Shown here: piece after piece, positions 53,930 through 64,000 of the stretch
Position numbering within the stretch: position 1 is the stretch's first letter
Layout of the letters: each line of letters opens with the position of its first letter
Assembly: GCA_963585895.1 (NCBI GenBank)
Contig: OY757939.1
Span: 27,088,867 to 27,152,866 of the forward strand
Reading direction: 5' to 3'
Source: Sepioteuthis lessoniana
Lineage: Eukaryota > Mollusca > Cephalopoda > Myopsida > Loliginidae
Length of the DNA: 64,000 bases
Program-made: the position numbers and the translations under genes
The notes under the pieces: generated by a model
The model's input: only the letters and a program-made list of their open reading frames with translations
Databases searched by the model: none
Told to the model about the DNA's origin: nothing

Positions 53930-54045
53930 CTCTCAGGTCCACTCTAACCAGAAGTAGTAAAACCTTTTTGAATCCCACCAATAAATCAAACTGATTTGAT
54001 TGAAAATTATTAATGCTATATCGGAATAAATAATCGTTTTAAATG
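53930..54045 (+). mobile_element. Family A scrap
   Basis: 'tctcaggtccactctaacca', 'gaaaattattaatgctatat'. Confidence 0.5.
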
Positions 54046-54335
54046 GAGGAGCTCTTAAGCTAATGGTTATCGTCTTTGGAAATGAACACGGTGACCTGAG
54101 TTCAAAACCTAAACAAGGTTGTTTGTTTTTCACATGATGCTAATACATTTTGGAACAGTATGAATTCAACTATTCTCTCTCCGGCTTCGGGGAAATAGTT
54201 GGTCAGACTAATCTCTTTAACCTTGATAAGGCAGCCGGTCAAGGAAAAGGAAAACTCTGAATTAAAGCCTGTAAACACTGCTTAAAATTGACCTTGTGTC
54301 ACATTCTGCCCAGGAGGAAGGGGGAGTAAATACAG
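54043..54335 (+). mobile_element. SINE family C, full length
   Basis: Head 'agctaatggttatcgtcttt', B-box-like 'tgagttcaaaacctaaac', body 'ctctctccggcttcgggg', 3' end 'cacattctgcccaggagg'. Confidence 0.8.
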
Positions 54336-54339
54336 GTAC

Positions 54340-54930
54340 AATCGTATTCAAATTATTAATATTCAGAATTCTTGAAACCAAATAACAGTCCTAAAACAAA
54401 TGATTTTTATTTAGAATAGTTACTTAGAACTATAATTTTTTATTAAATATTATTCTTATTAATCACTTGAAACCATATAATCGCTTACAATTTTTTATAT
54501 TAGATAGGAATACTTAAAACCATATCCCTGTAAGCAAAAAGATGACCATTATTATATAGGAATTGTTATTTGATACCATAAAATTGTGTCTAAATTATTG
54601 GGATTAGAGAAGAATTCTTAAACCAATATAATTGTGTCTAAATTATTTGCATAGGAATGTTATCATTAATTACTTGAAACCATATAATTAATTGTAAATT
54701 GTTGGTGTTAGATTGGAATACTTGCAAATAGATGATTATCATTCAATTGGAATAAGTATTATATCAAAATATTTGATACCATACAACAGTGTGCAAATTA
54801 TTAGCATTTACCAGGAATACATGAAACCATTTAATTGTGTTCAACTTATTTTTTTATTAAAAATAGTTACTTAAATATGTCGTTGTTTACAAATGATAAT
54901 CAGTTACTTGAAACCATATAATTGCTTGCT
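54340..54930 (+). repeat. Tandem array of family A body units
   Basis: Around ten degenerate units of roughly 50-70 bp with 'gaatacttgaaaccatat', 'aattgtgt.taaattatt' and 'ttagata'. The same units occur three or four at a time inside family A at 39.6-39.85 and 59.58-59.74 kb. Confidence 0.65.
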
Positions 54931-55010
54931 CAAAGAATTCGGAATAAAATAACCCGGAATAAAATAACCCGAAAATATACCACCACCCCTAACAACAACA
55001 ATAAACACAC

Positions 55011-55011
55011 G

Positions 55012-55074
<63 letters not shown>

Positions 55075-55076
55075 GC
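55011..55076. repeat. (TA)n-(GA)n-(CAGA)n compound microsatellite
   Basis: TA, GA and CAGA blocks; further CAGA/GACA text to about 55105. Confidence 0.9.
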
Positions 55077-55262
55077 AAGACAGACAGAGAGACAGAGTCA
55101 GAGACAGTTGACTTTCCTTCGTGTTAAATTCATCTCTTTTCGAGTACTTTATTTTTCAATTTGTCCATACTGTTGGATTCTTTTTCATTATTTACTTCCA
55201 TATATGTGTTTATATATCTTACAAACTGGGAGACAGATTGACAGATAGATAGACTGATAGAT

Positions 55263-55322
55263 GGAGAGAGAGAGAGAGAGAGAGATAAAGAGAGAAATAA
55301 AGAGAGAGAGAGAGAGAGAGAG
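55263..55322. repeat. (GA)n microsatellite
   Basis: GA run with AAAGA interruptions; a (GATA)n run follows at 55397-55416. 55417-55578 shows no gene. Confidence 0.9.
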
Positions 55323-55590
55323 AATGAAACAGACTGATATTGATACAGATAGATGTGTTATGGAATGTTTGAAATTGTTAGACATGAAAAAAAAATTAGA
55401 TAGATAGATAGATAGATGTGACATGATTTTTTTAAGGAAAGAGGAAACGTTTTTAAAATAAATTTTCGAACTCTAATTTCAGGAAATTTATTTAAAACAG
55501 ACAACCACTTAACGTAAATAAAATATTTAACTTTCTCATTTCTCCGTTTCATTTTACAAATATAACATTACATTAAATAAATTCATAAGG

Positions 55591-55971
55591 GTTGGTTGGT
55601 CGGCTGGTTGGTTTTACAGCGTATCAACCCTTTTCGTGTGATTTCACGCCGAATTTTTTAAAACACTTCTGTTTAGCATTAGTACAGAGTTTAAACCTCA
55701 AACCAGTTCTATTTCAAGCAATTCAGTTTAGCAAACTTTCAGTTTAGTTCTATTTGACCCATAGATAGAACCCTATCAGGAGCTACCACTTCGAGCCAGA
55801 GTGGACCTGGGAGCGATGACAATGAAGTGGTACTCCCCAAAGCTCTAGCATTACTAGAGCCTCACCATCAGATTGTTTAGTGTCATATCAGGACACACGT
55901 TGGTAAGAGGGGTCTTATCCCTCAGCAAAGAAGCAATCGGCATATTTTACTGCCCCAGCCGACCGGAGAAA
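55591..55971 (-). mobile_element. Family A element with target-site duplication
   Basis: Tail 'ttggttggtcggctggttgg', body, head ending 'gccccagccgaccgga'. Flanked on both sides by aaattcataaggg (55579-55591 and 55972-55984): a 13-bp target-site duplication. Confidence 0.9.
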
Positions 55972-56021
55972 AAATTCATAAGGGACAACATCTCATATTT
56001 AAATGCCCTGATGATGGTTTA

Positions 56022-56450
56022 ATATGGCCAGGAGAGATAGCACCTGATAGTGTCATATCTTTGGGTCAAATAGAACTAAACAGTGTACTTATACTAAGCT
56101 GAATTGTTTGAAATGGAACTGTTTACATGTATAAAATGGATTTGGCATTAAATAACCAACGATCGTTGATATGCCATAAAACCAAACCAAAGCAAACTAA
56201 ACCATTTCTTTAATATCAACATAGAATATCCACGTGGCATTGTGGCTAACATCCTCGACTGCAATATTGTCAGAAATCTCAACATTAAAATGTCCAAATC
56301 ATTTTTAGGTATAGTATTGAAATGTTTAAATATTCTTAGATTTCAGCATTGAAATGTTTAAAATATTTCTTTGATATCAATATTAAAACGTCTTATGTAT
56401 TTCTTAAATACCAAGTTTAAAAAGTAAAAATATTTCGTAGATATTGTCTT
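56022..56450. repeat. Inverted duplicate of 48408-48835
   Basis: Reverse complement of 48408-48835 including unique text ('gccacgtggatattctatg' at 48.6 kb; its complement at about 56222) and part of the family A copy inserted there. Only a modest number of differences. Confidence 0.9.
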
Positions 56451-57050
56451 CTGGTTGGGATTTGGTGATCCGTTTGTATCTCAAAGTCGCAGACAATTTT
56501 CTGCATCTCATTTTTTTTAAGATGGATTCCGATTTGTGTGTATACCATTAGTTTGTATGGTCAAATTTAAACTACTTGCACAATTCTTAATGGATCACCA
56601 TCCATCCAGTCATGTCTGGTCCTTTTGATCGAGTTGGTTGCATTCGCTTTGTGATTTATCGTTTCGTCTTTCTCCCCACATAATCTACGCTTGTACTTCT
56701 GTTGCGCATAATCAATTTTGAATAAAAAATAATTAGTCTTTATGGCATTATTTTGTGCTACTATAAGAAGAGATTAAGTCTCTCCCTTAAGGTTTCCCTT
56801 TCTTTGCCATGTCCAGCTCTTCTCCTGTGAGATTTCTCCAATTTGTTGCTTGAAATATCCATACAATTATTTTTCTTCCAATTTCTGTTTCCAAGTTTTT
56901 GTTGTTGCTTTATGCTGTCAGTTCTCTGTAATAAAGCTTTTTTTTAATGTTGTCCTTGAGTACTCGTATTGATGCATCTCCTCAATACTAGTGGATCCTC
57001 TGCTTCCTTCTTTTCTTGTTATATATAATCTATGTCGTCTCTCGGCTTAT
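56448..57050 (-). mobile_element. LINE family G, CCHC region, pseudogene
   Basis: On the minus strand: RLYIT-type start (about 57025), IEE.. and LRR.. blocks, ETESLLI-like text with a stop (about 56790), NAIKTNYF, the knuckle C-L-C-G (about 56700-56640), then NKLMVYTQIGIHLKKNEMQK-type text (56560-56510). Several stops and indels. Confidence 0.75.
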
Positions 57051-58850
57051 TAGTAGTAGTATTTTACTCTGCGAGTTTTTCACACTAGCGTTAGCTGATG
57101 GGCTTTCACTGGTGTCTGACTGACACCAAGTCACCTAAGGTCTCCAGGACTCTTCTCAGTATTATAGCCAATCTTAATGCAGTTGATCTTATTTCTCTTT
57201 TGAGTGTTTTTCACACCAGCATTAGCTAATGGTTTTTTCTGAGTGAGAGCAAATCTCTTCAGGTCTCTAGGACTCTTCCAAGATATATTTGCCAAAAAAT
57301 GCTGTAGTCTGGTTAGCCTCAATTCTTCCACTGATTTCCAATTCTTCCAGTCTCCTTTCCAACCCTTTAGGAACTGTTCCAAACGCACCAACTACGATTG
57401 GTAACACAGTCATGTTCAGATTCCACAACCTTTTTTTAGTTCTCAGTCAGTATCTTGTTATCATTATTATTATAAAATTTTTGAGAGTTATTCATACCAG
57501 TTTTAGCTGGTGTACATTCGCAGAAGTCTGAGCGAAATCAGGTCTTCTCAAGTCTTCAGGGCGCTTCTCAGGATTCTTGCTAATCTTAGCAATGCTATGT
57601 ACTGGATGATCTCGATTCTTCTTCTTCAGTCTTCTTTCTAAGACTTTGTGGACTTTTCCAAGTGCACCAATCAAAATTGGTAACGACCTCGCCTTTATAT
57701 CCCAAAGTTCTCTGGCAAGATCCTAGTATTTGTCCCTACTTTCGCTTTCTTTCATTTCACCTCTGTTGTCCGCTGAAACGGCAAAATCCACACGATGAAA
57801 GGTTTTTTTTTCTTGTTAATTAACATTTGCTTCGGTCATCTATCCGGGACCAGGTGATCCCTTTGTATCTCAAGATCCCAGAGAATTTTTATGCGTCTCA
57901 TTCTCTACGACGGATTTTGGCTTGGGCATATACCATTTGGTAGTATTGTCAAATTTCACTCTATTGTACGATACCCAGTGGATCAGCTTTACGACCCAAT
58001 CTTGCCTTTTGTAGTAGTTTGCTGGATTCGCTTTCAAATAAATTATTATTATTAGTAGTAGTAGTATTTACTCCTTTGAGGGTTTTTCAAACCAACGTTA
58101 GCTGATGGTTTTCTACTGGTGTTTGAGCGACAGAAAGTCTTCTCAAGTATCTTGGACTCTTCCCAGTATTCTGGCCGATCTAAAAAAATGCTGTAATTTT
58201 GATGGGCTCGACTCGTCTTCTTATTTCCAAGTCCTCCAGTCCCCGTACTGATCCTTTGGTGACTGTACCGAGTGAACCAATTACTATTGGTTTCACCATC
58301 ACTTTCAAGTTTTTTTTAGTTCTCTAACAAGGTTTTGGTATTTTTCGCTTTCCTTCAGTTTTACCCTGTGATCAACCAGAATGTTCACAATTCGTCAGGT
58401 TTCCTTCACTTTTATTACTGACAATCACTAGGTCTTGTCGTCTGGCCGATATTAGATTATCCATTTTTTAAATTTTTTTTACACCAGCGTTTGCTGATTG
58501 TTTCTCACTCGAGTTTGAGTGATAACAAATCCCTTCAAGTCTCCAGGACTCTTCTCAGTATTCTGGCAGATTTTAATAATGAGTAGTCTGCATGGTCTCC
58601 ACTTGTCCTGTTATTTCTAAGTCTTCCAGTCACTTTACTGTTCCTTAAAAAATTGTTTCAAGTGCACCAAACACAATTGGTATCATCGTCACCTTCGTGT
58701 TGCATAGTTTTTTAGTTCTCTAGCCAGTTCTATGTACTTATTTCTCTTTTTACTCGCTTTTATTTTCACTCTGTGGTCGGACAGGACAGCAAAGTCCACT
58801 ATTCGGCAGGTTCTCATTTAATTTCTTTTTTTTATTGTTGAATATCCCTC
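57050..58850 (-). mobile_element. Serial truncated LINE family G 3' ends
   Basis: At least five copies in the same orientation, each starting (plus strand) with 'gagtttttcacaccagcgtt'-like text: 57060-57190, 57190-57470, 57475-58035, 58070-58460 and 58475-58850. Longer ones reach the nuclease region. (ATT)n or (AGT)n runs mark some junctions (57045, 58035-58065). The frames at 57131-57674 are the shared VRIEQFLKGWKGDWKNWK- and APNTVMFR-type tails. Copies inserted into each other's tails or arose by tandem duplication. Confidence 0.8.
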
Positions 58851-58857
58851 GGTCAAT

Positions 58858-59097
58858 CACCGGGCCATTGGCCTGATGAGTAGAGTGTTCGCCACTGGTC
58901 CGGTAGATCAAGGTTTAATCTCAGCTCGAGTCATACCAAATACTCAAAAAATTGTACTTGATGCCACCTTGCTTAACACTAAGCACAAAAAGGTAAGGAT
59001 CAAGAGTAAAGTGGATCAATCCAGAGAATGGGTTACACCTCCGTGTAGTTGCCATTGAAAAGGGAGATTTCGGGTCACCCCCGATTAAGGTCACCAA
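58858..59097 (+). mobile_element. SINE family E, full length, inside LINE G
   Basis: Head 'cgggccattggcctgatgag', 'agagtgttcgccactggtc', body 'ttgcttaacactaagcac', 3' end 'gattaaggtcaccaactt'. LINE G text lies on both sides (to 58850 and from 59115), so E inserted into a LINE copy. Confidence 0.85.
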
Positions 59098-59114
59098 CTT
59101 ACTTATTTATCAAT

Positions 59115-59190
59115 TATTATCACTCGGTCTAGTCGTGTTTCTGACATTAGGTGAGATCTGTTTGTATCTCAAAATCCCAGAGATTATTAT
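59115..59190 (-). mobile_element. LINE family G, continuation after SINE E
   Basis: 'tatcactcggtctagtcgtg', 'tttgtatctcaaaatccca': the RRPDL-type region on the minus strand. 59191-59450 shows no gene. Confidence 0.65.
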
Positions 59191-59454
59191 GATTATTAGT
59201 TATGGATTTGTGTGTTCCCTGTAGTTGCCTGCTGAGCCGGGTTGAGGGTCGAAAGGCTCTAACTTTCATTTCAGTTACATAAATCGCCGCTAATATATCA
59301 ATAATATAAATTGCGTAATTTATGTTCTGTTTTTTTTTTCTTTCTTAGTTCTACTGTCCATAGAATTTTGGGATGAGATCAGAGTATCTGTTTATCAAGT
59401 AAAACATTTGATGGATCACAAAGTGAGAAATAGATTTATAAATAATCAGTTACG

Positions 59455-59760
59455 GGGAATGTAGAATACCTATTCATTAGCATTATGCCAATCTCTGTCC
59501 CGGTGTGGTAGTACTTAAAAGGGTGCAATATATGTATCCAACAGAATTATCAAATCTATTTCTAAAATTGAAAACATTTAATTATGCGCAAACAAATGAC
59601 TCATATCAAATTGAATCATAAGTATTACATAGCAATATTTGAAACCATTTAACTGTCTGCAAACAAACGACTCATGTTAAATTGAATTTTTTGTTTTACA
59701 TAGCAATACATGAAACCATTTTACCGAGTACGAACGAATGAGCTTTGGCTAGTTTTCCAC
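59455..59760 (+). mobile_element. Family A body with three tandem units
   Basis: 'ggggaatgtagaatacctat', then three units 'ttgaaaccatttaactgtct' and 'gcaaacaaacgactcatgtt' type. The tail is at 60245-60320. Confidence 0.7.
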
Positions 59761-60005
59761 TGTTAACAACAAACACTATTCGTATACACATCATACAGCG
59801 TGTCTCAATATATATAGAACCCGTGTGACTGCTAATAACTCTACTAATAATAACGTTGCGTTCTTTTCTTGTTTCAGATTTGAAAATAGTTTACAATAAG
59901 AACGACTCATCCTTGATCACAATCCCTTGGATAAGAGAGGAAAAATATTTTGCATCACTTGTTATTTTGAAACAAAAACATTCGAAAATGTCTTAAAATC
60001 GATTG

Positions 60006-60208
60006 AACCCATTAATATGATAATGATTTATTACTGAGACAAGAAACTTAAAAAAGATTGTATTTCCTGGAAGCTGATATAATTACAATTTCTAAAAAAA
60101 ATCATTGATTTGATGTCTCTAGCTGAAAGGATGAATTTATTACTGGACATGTTCCAAATGCCCACTATTGTGCTTTTCAGTAATAAATCATTATCTTATT
60201 AATGGGTT
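60006..60208. mobile_element. MITE-like element, 203 bp, 32-bp TIRs
   Basis: Terminal inverted repeats 60006-60037 ('aacccattaatatgataatg' then 'atttattactga') and 60177-60208 (its complement with one mismatch). The 139-bp interior is non-coding. A small non-autonomous DNA transposon by structure; the flanks show no clear duplication. Confidence 0.75.
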
Positions 60209-60244
60209 GTATCTATTTTTAGACGTCATGTATACATTAAATTT

Positions 60245-60320
60245 ACGTATATAAACTGGGTTTGGCATCAAATAGCCTACAAAGGTAAAAACCAACCAAT
60301 CAACCAACCAACCGACCACA
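60245..60320 (+). mobile_element. Family A tail with (CCAA)n
   Basis: 'gggtttggcatcaaatagcc', 'aaccaatcaaccaaccaacc'. Possibly the end of the copy at 59455, split by other sequence including the MITE-like element. Confidence 0.65.
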
Positions 60321-60389
60321 CTTGTGCTATATCTTTTTATTCAAATTTGACAAAGGGTAAACACTAAAAATATTGGTTTGTGTATTCAC

Positions 60390-60645
60390 CCATTCCTCTG
60401 CCTCGAGTAGGATGTGATACAAGGTCAGTTTTCAGCAGAGTTTAACAGGTTGGAAATAAGGCTCTTCCTTCTTCTAGATCAGTTGCCATACCAAGGTTAA
60501 AGAGCCCTGTCTGCCCTATTATTTAACCATATTTGGAAGTGGAATAGTTGGATTCATACCTTCCCAATGATATTTGCGCTATTTGGAATACAAACAGCTT
60601 CATTATTAGAACTCGATTCGCCATGTCCATAAACATTACACTATC
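60390..60645 (-). mobile_element. SINE family C, diverged
   Basis: 'cccattcctctgcctcgagt', 'caaggtcagttttcagcaga', 'tatttaaccatatttggaag'. Head decayed. Confidence 0.75.
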
Positions 60646-60649
60646 CATA

Positions 60650-60940
60650 TCTACCTAACCCCTCCGCTCGGGCAGGATATGACACAAGGTCAGTTTTAAA
60701 GTGGGGTTTAACAGGTTTGAATTCAGAGTTTTCCTTTTCCTAGACTAGTTCTCACCAAAGCTAAAGAACCCAGTCTGCTCTACTATTTACCCATAGCTAG
60801 AGGAAAAATAATTGGTTTCATACCTTTCCCAAGAGTATTTGTGCTATGTGAAATGCAATCAGTCTCGTCCATGATTTGAACTCGTGTCGCCGTGTCCATT
60901 TCCTACGACGATAATCTTTACACAACGGACACTTCCACAA
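60650..60940 (-). mobile_element. SINE family C, full length, in tandem with the previous
   Basis: 'ctaacccctccgctcgggca', 'cacaaggtcagttttaaagt', 'ctatttacccatagctagag', 'catgatttgaactcgtgtcg', 'gacgataatctttacacaac'. Same orientation as 60390-60645 but less diverged. Confidence 0.85.
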
Positions 60941-60969
60941 AACATTACACTATGACCACCACCTTATTG

Positions 60970-61195
60970 ACTTGGTTTCTTTGTTAGATGGCATATCAAT
61001 CTTTGTGGTTTATTTAATGCCAAAGCCATCCCTATAGAAGAATAGTAGTGGTACTATTTCACGACATTTTCTGGAATAAAAGGGATTTATAGCGATTCCT
61101 AAAGGTATTAGTCCAAAAGTGAAAGTAATATCGTGATTGAAGTTCGAACTCGCTTACTATAATGTTGCAGTTTTAGCTTCGATGACTCCATCCAA
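60970..61195 (-). mobile_element. SINE family B
   Basis: 'tggtttctttgttagatggc', 'tttatttaatgccaaagcca', 'taaaggtattagtccaaaag', 'ttgaagttcgaactcgctta'. Confidence 0.8.
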
Positions 61196-61493
61196 AAATA
61201 TCGGACACTCAATGAGAATTAAACTCACTTGTAAATGTCTGCTAGACTTTTTGGCTAACAATCACACCAAGCCAGGTACCTTTTTGTAATTTACTCAACT
61301 AAGTAGTGGCGCAAAGACAGAAATATGGGACAGCTAGTGAGAATTATGCCGAAATTTTGAGAAATGATCGAATAGCTTAACTTGTAAACAATTTTATGAC
61401 GCGAAATATAATTAAATATATTAAAGAAAAAAATTAAACTAAAATATTCTAAAGAATACGGAATATTGATTATGGGGATAACCAAACAAATTG
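61196..61493. other. No gene seen; contains SINE B target site
   Basis: The last 35 bp (from 61459) match the empty-site paralogue at 63011. Confidence 0.5.
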
Positions 61494-61730
61494 GGGGTGT
61501 AATGGTTAAAGCGATGGACTGCGGAATCGTAGTAAGCGAGTTCGTACTCCAGTCGCGCTATTTCGTTCACTTTCGGGCAAATACCCTTGGAAAAGGTATG
61601 AACCCCCTTATCCTCCCAGCCATGTATTAAATAGCGCCACTGCTGTTCTTCTAGTAGAATGACTTTGGCTTTAAATAACCTAAAAAGGTTAATATGTCAT
61701 TAAACAAAGAAACTAAACCAAACAAATTGC
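61494..61730 (+). mobile_element. SINE family B, full length, with target-site duplication
   Basis: tRNA-like head: A-box-like 'gggtgtaatggttaaagcg' and B-box-like 'gcgagttcgtactcc' about 35 bp apart. Body 'cgttcactttcgggcaaata' and 'ccttatcctcccagcc'; tail 'ggttaatatgtcattaaaca'. Flanked by aaccaaacaaattg (61480-61493 and 61716-61729); part of the right copy may be element tail. Confidence 0.9.
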
Positions 61731-61770
61731 CGATGATACAACGTTATCAAATACCATAGAGAAACAGAAA

Positions 61771-61772
<2 letters not shown>

Positions 61773-61825
<53 letters not shown>
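61773..61825. repeat. (TA)n microsatellite
   Basis: About 52 bp of TA. 61826-62069 shows no gene. Confidence 0.95.
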
Positions 61826-61829
<4 letters not shown>

Positions 61830-62069
61830 GTTGGGGGAGCTAACATACGTGATTTTCTATTGTTTTAAAGAAGGACAGGTTTATATACTCTTCGAAAGAC
61901 AATTTCTAATTGAATATTTTGTATTTTCAAGATTTTAAAAAAATTACCGTAAGATTTCAATGGGCACAGATTCGACACTGATTTTCGGCAGAAACGCTGA
62001 CCCATACTTGAATAGTACTATCTTTCATTAGAAAGCCAACAAGAAGTGTTCTTATACCCGTCAGTATTG

Positions 62070-62475
62070 TTGGTGACGTTTAGAATACCCTCAGAGTATC
62101 CCCCTCCTCAGAAATGGGTTGTCCTGAGTGGGACATTTAACCGAAAATGACGATCCATTTCCGGAGCTCTTGAGAATGTACACTACTCTTTCTTTGCATT
62201 GCTCCTAGATCTACCCTGACTCACAGCGGTAGTAGCTGCTACGGTTCAAATCGAACTGTTTGATCAATTCATAATGAATATTATTCGGATTCGAAAGAAT
62301 TCGTATTGAGAGAACCAGGAGCCAAAAAACAAATAAATAAATAAAATAAAAGAAACAACACAAAAAAATCTAACATGAACGTTCAATAAACATGATTTCC
62401 TAAGATGTAGGCATAAAATAACCCTAGACGTGTTGTCATGTCATTAAAATCAGCCAATCCATTGGTCAATCTAAC
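62070..62475 (+). mobile_element. Family A element, strongly diverged
   Basis: 'ggtgacgtttagaataccct', 'gctcctagatctaccctgac', 'gttcaaatcgaactgtttga', tail 'aggcataaaataaccctaga'. Resembles the 41530-41880 copy. 62476-62795 shows no gene. Confidence 0.65.
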
Positions 62476-62796
62476 AGCATTTAGACGATTTTTTTTCGCA
62501 TATATTAAGCTGTGTTTACCGTTTAGCATCTTGGAGAAGCAAATTATCGCCATAATTTTTCAAAGGAATATTTGACATGAATTGAATATTTGTTGAACTA
62601 AGTAAAGGATAAAAAAAAAAAATAACAGAACCCAAAAAAAAGGAAATATTTAAAATGAATTTTGAAAATATGAAAATAACAAACAAAAACAAAAGAAAAA
62701 CAAAATGCAAGAATCCTACTGTTTTTCATGAATATTTCTTTTCCTTCAACAAGTAATAATTTCCGTTAAAGTGATAAATAAGAAAAAAATTATTTA

Positions 62797-62815
62797 CACA
62801 CACACACACACTCAT

Positions 62816-62847
<32 letters not shown>

Positions 62848-62912
62848 CTTTTTAGATATATATATATATATACATATATATATATTTATATATAAATATT
62901 TATATATGCATT

Positions 62913-62953
<41 letters not shown>
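62797..62953. repeat. (CA)n and (TA)n tracts
   Basis: CA 62797-62830, then interrupted TA blocks to 62953. Confidence 0.9.
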
Positions 62954-62955
<2 letters not shown>

Positions 62956-63010
62956 TTTGATTCAAGTATCTTGATGAACTATGAACAATTGGGAAAGACG
63001 CCCGTCAAGA

Positions 63011-63072
63011 CGGAATATTGATTATGGGGATAAACTAGCCAATTGCAAATGGTACAACGTTATCAAATACCA
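63011..63072. repeat. Paralogue of the SINE B insertion site, without SINE
   Basis: 'cggaatattgattatgggga' (63011-63030) and 'acaacgttatcaaatacca' (about 63054-63072) match both flanks of the SINE B copy at 61494-61730, here almost contiguous. Confidence 0.85.
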
Positions 63073-63117
63073 AGCATATATATGTTACATTGAAAGGAAA
63101 GAAAAAGAGAAAAAAGA

Positions 63118-63172
<55 letters not shown>
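63118..63172. repeat. (TA)n-(TG)n compound microsatellite
   Basis: TA then TG. Like the 61.5 kb site, the paralogous segment is followed by TA. Confidence 0.95.
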
Positions 63173-63175
<3 letters not shown>

Positions 63176-63648
63176 CTATGTCTGTAAATCCGTGGGTGCA
63201 AGCCAAGTGCGTGTGCGTATGTATTGGACGAGGATCTAATATCCACTTCTTAGTGACAGTGAGAGGTTCACAAAGCAATGTAAGACAAGCCGGCCAATAC
63301 AACTGATATACTTTTGAATAGATAAATAAATAAAATAATACTATAAATGAAAGCGTGCAGAGTATCTGACATCAGCACACTGCTACGGAGAGTCACTGCG
63401 TTAAGGTAACGCTGGGCGTAATTTTCAGCTTGGTTGATTCAGGAAAGCAGTTTTTCTTTTCAATCTGGGACAGGTTGAAAGCTGATCTGACAAAGACAAC
63501 ATTTCATGTAGTGTTACTGTTTCAAATTTGTGGCCGACATTTTGGGGTTTTAATTCAACAAGTATTCTGAGTAATATTGAGAGGGGAAATAATTTCTAAA
63601 AAGAATTATATTTTAAAGTTCACTTCATACACGACAGATATATGTGCC
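63173..63648. other. No gene seen
   Basis: No repeat family or reading frame recognised. Confidence 0.45.
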
Positions 63649-63650
63649 TA

Positions 63651-63709
<59 letters not shown>
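63649..63709. repeat. (CTAT)n microsatellite
   Basis: About 15 tetranucleotide units; a shorter related run lies at 63830-63862. The rest to 64000 shows no gene. Confidence 0.95.
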
Positions 63710-64000
63710 AAAGCCAGTTTCTACCGATTGATCGATCCATCTATCTTTGTATTCCGCGAGTTAACAAGCTAGCAAGCTATTTACGATTAATCAATCGATT
63801 TATACTTTTATTTTTCTCAATTCGACCATATCTATCCATCTATCAATCTATCTATCTATCTATCGACTTTTTTCGGTTTATTCATATCAATCTCTCAATA
63901 CTCCACACACACACTTATCTGGAAATTTGAAAGGATCTTAATAAAACTATATAAACAAAATGTGCCTTTATTACTTAATCAAACATGCTTAAATGAAAGA

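Overview
This looks like one piece of a large, AT-rich, repeat-laden animal genome. I found no host protein-coding gene, tRNA gene or CRISPR array, and nothing bacterial (no operons, no ribosome binding sites). The mix of tRNA-like SINEs, RTE-like and R2-type LINE fragments, mariner/Tc1 relics, a Penelope-like element and very many (TA)n, (GA)n, (CA)n and (TG)n tracts suggests a lophotrochozoan, most likely a coleoid cephalopod such as an octopus. That assignment is inference from repeat style; no species marker is present.

Nearly all of the 64 kb is built from a few repeat families, named here by letter. A: about 350-600 bp, running from a 'cagtcggc..gggctgtagaatac' head to a (CCAA)n tail, two copies with clear target-site duplications. 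B: about 240 bp, tRNA-like head, 3' tail shared with A. C: about 290 bp, tRNA-like head, 3' end running into (TA)n. E: about 240 bp, tRNA-like head. F: 3' ends of an RTE-like LINE with internal (GA)n. G: 3' ends of a LINE carrying a CCHC knuckle and an R2-type RPD..D nuclease motif, with an (ATT)n tail. Strand for A, B, C and E is given in the inferred head-to-tail direction.

Layout: 0-5.7 kb has B/C SINEs, a dead mariner and a diverged local duplication. 5.9-8.7 kb has A copies and an F LINE end. 8.85-12.1 kb is a degraded Penelope-like element (reverse transcriptase plus GIY-YIG remnant), a 400-bp near-perfect palindrome and a hammerhead-ribozyme-like fold. 12.4-13.2 kb has a Tc1-like relic and a second hammerhead-like fold. 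14-32 kb is mostly nested SINEs and LINE tails. 33.3-34.4 kb is a composite minisatellite. 35-41.5 kb has F/G LINEs and a mariner fragment. 42.4-43 kb is a 30-bp minisatellite. 43.6-46.3 kb has a G LINE ending in a hairpin, then an almost full-length mariner. 48-49.2 kb is a minisatellite with an A insertion, part of which recurs inverted at 56 kb. 50.6-51.3 kb has TIR elements and the best hammerhead fold of the window. 56.4-59.2 kb is a pile of truncated G LINE ends. 60-63 kb has a MITE-like element, more SINEs and a filled/empty SINE site pair.

The most interesting system is the set of hammerhead-like self-cleaving RNA folds linked to retroelements, above all the one at 51123-51166 (minus strand), where all three stems pair and only one core base differs from consensus. 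All transposase and reverse-transcriptase genes seen are broken.
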